Positions 63,161-64,000 of a stretch of DNA of 64,000 nt are shown in pieces. The number at the start of each line of letters is the position of its first letter. The first letter of the stretch is position 1. The notes below the pieces were generated by a model, which was not told the DNA's origin, searched no databases, and worked only from the letters and a program-made list of their open reading frames with translations. This DNA is from Cotesia glomerata (Eukaryota; Arthropoda; Insecta; Hymenoptera; Braconidae), in assembly GCF_020080835.1 (NCBI RefSeq), contig NC_058159.1, positions 28,309,525 through 28,373,524 of the forward strand, in the 5' to 3' direction. The translations under genes were made by a program, and so were the position numbers.

Positions 63161-63963
63161 CACTGATAGAAGGATTTAGTACAGAGTACTAAATTGATTT
63201 AGTAAAAAAATTTTTATTCATTTATTTGGGAGAAATAAATATTTTGTACCCATCAATATTATTTGTTACAGTTTAATAAATGATTTCTTTATATGAACAA
63301 AGCCTTATTACATGGAAATAAATATTTAGTTTCACCAAATAATATTTAGTAACAGGTACTAAATATTTCTTTGGCAAGTATTGTCGGTAGATGGCTACGC
63401 TTTAATTCCAATGTTTATGTGATACATAACCTATTCACTAACTCAGATTATTTTATTCAGCTCGATTTTGGGAGGTTTATTAAACCTTTAAAAACACACA
63501 TACTTCTAATAAATATCTTCTATTTATGTCTTTTTTCAGTGGAGTTTAGTTTACATTTTTTAATTTGTTTATTATTGATGTGTTAAAAACTTGTTTAATT
63601 TTAAATTTTATAAATGTCTCAAACGAAAAAATATAATTTAATGAGATTCTTTTCTTTATAATACATTATATTTTTACTTAAAATTATTTATTCTAATTAT
63701 TTTTATTTATTTTAAGTTAAAAAGTTAGGTTACACGCTAAAATTAGCTAAAAAATTAATTTCTTTGATACCAATAAACGATTTATTGAGTACCAATAAAT
63801 TATTTGTTAAATATTACTAAATATTTATTTAGTGGAACTAAATGAGGTTTAATAAATGATTTAGTAGCTATTACTAAATATTTGGTAATGAAAGGTTTGT
63901 TACTAAATCATTTAGTATCTGTTACTAAATCTTATTAAATAGAACTAAATCCTTCTATCAGTG
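63161..63963. mobile_element. Hairpin MITE, CACTGATAGAAGG family, TTTAGTA-word variant
   Basis: 803 bp, canonical ends, TA on both sides. Arms are built from TAGTAACAGGTACTAAAT words, with a non-palindromic centre at about 63370-63750. Confidence 0.88.
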
Positions 63964-64000
63964 TAAAGTATCTAAAAATCTTGATCAAATATAAAAATTT

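Noticed and set aside
61854..64000. Search for the upstream Ig1 exon (first cysteine) of the dpr gene
   Set aside because: No frame with a cysteine block and a phase-0 donor was seen; it probably lies outside the window.

Overview
The window looks like insect nuclear DNA, most likely from a parasitoid wasp (Braconidae-like Hymenoptera). It is very AT-rich, has long introns with canonical GT..AG sites, and is packed with small non-autonomous transposons. The taxon is an inference from composition, intron style and repeat types. I saw no bacterial genes, CRISPR array, rRNA or intact tRNA.

Two genes can be read, both on the minus strand. The first is the 3' part of a DPR-family (defective proboscis extension response) immunoglobulin cell-surface protein. 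Five coding exons (61853-61759, 61127-61003, 37630-37462, 35700-35546, 20529-20432) join in perfect phase into 213 residues, covering most of Ig1, all of Ig2 and a hydrophobic, probably GPI-directing C terminus. Its 5' exons lie beyond 64000. The second gene is nested in the last dpr intron, on the same strand. It has three small exons (27682-27587, 27439-27266, 27150-27046) encoding a 124-residue secreted protein with a signal peptide and two cystine-knot (knottin) cysteine frameworks. Each framework is interrupted by a phase-0 intron at the same place, directly before its second cysteine. This is the most interesting item in the window.

The rest is intron or 3' flank filled with mobile DNA: four non-autonomous Helitrons (735-1889, 17605-19001, 30946-31516, 58577-60860); a large set of hairpin MITEs with CACTG or CACGG/CACAG ends and 2-bp target duplications; TTAA-flanked piggyBac-like MITEs (25680, 35761, 56473); GCGG-rich foldback elements containing tRNA-like sequence (21288, 43201); a tRNA-derived SINE with a 12-bp duplication (9902-10412); a second tRNA-headed SINE family (28.9, 50.5-51.0 and 54.1-54.4 kb); and microsatellite-tailed repeats (13.1-14.0, 28.0-29.9, 59.4-59.9 kb). 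Elements are nested up to four deep, and several nests contain their own empty-site controls.

Between the repeats lie higher-GC, apparently single-copy islands (about 2.1-2.7, 14.1-14.5, 16.7-17.5, 24.3-25.0, 32.0-32.7, 34.7-35.5, 38.1-38.7, 41.97-42.2, 45.6-46.5 kb). I find no convincing exon in them. They may be regulatory DNA of the dpr locus, and the two leftmost ones lie beyond its 3' end.
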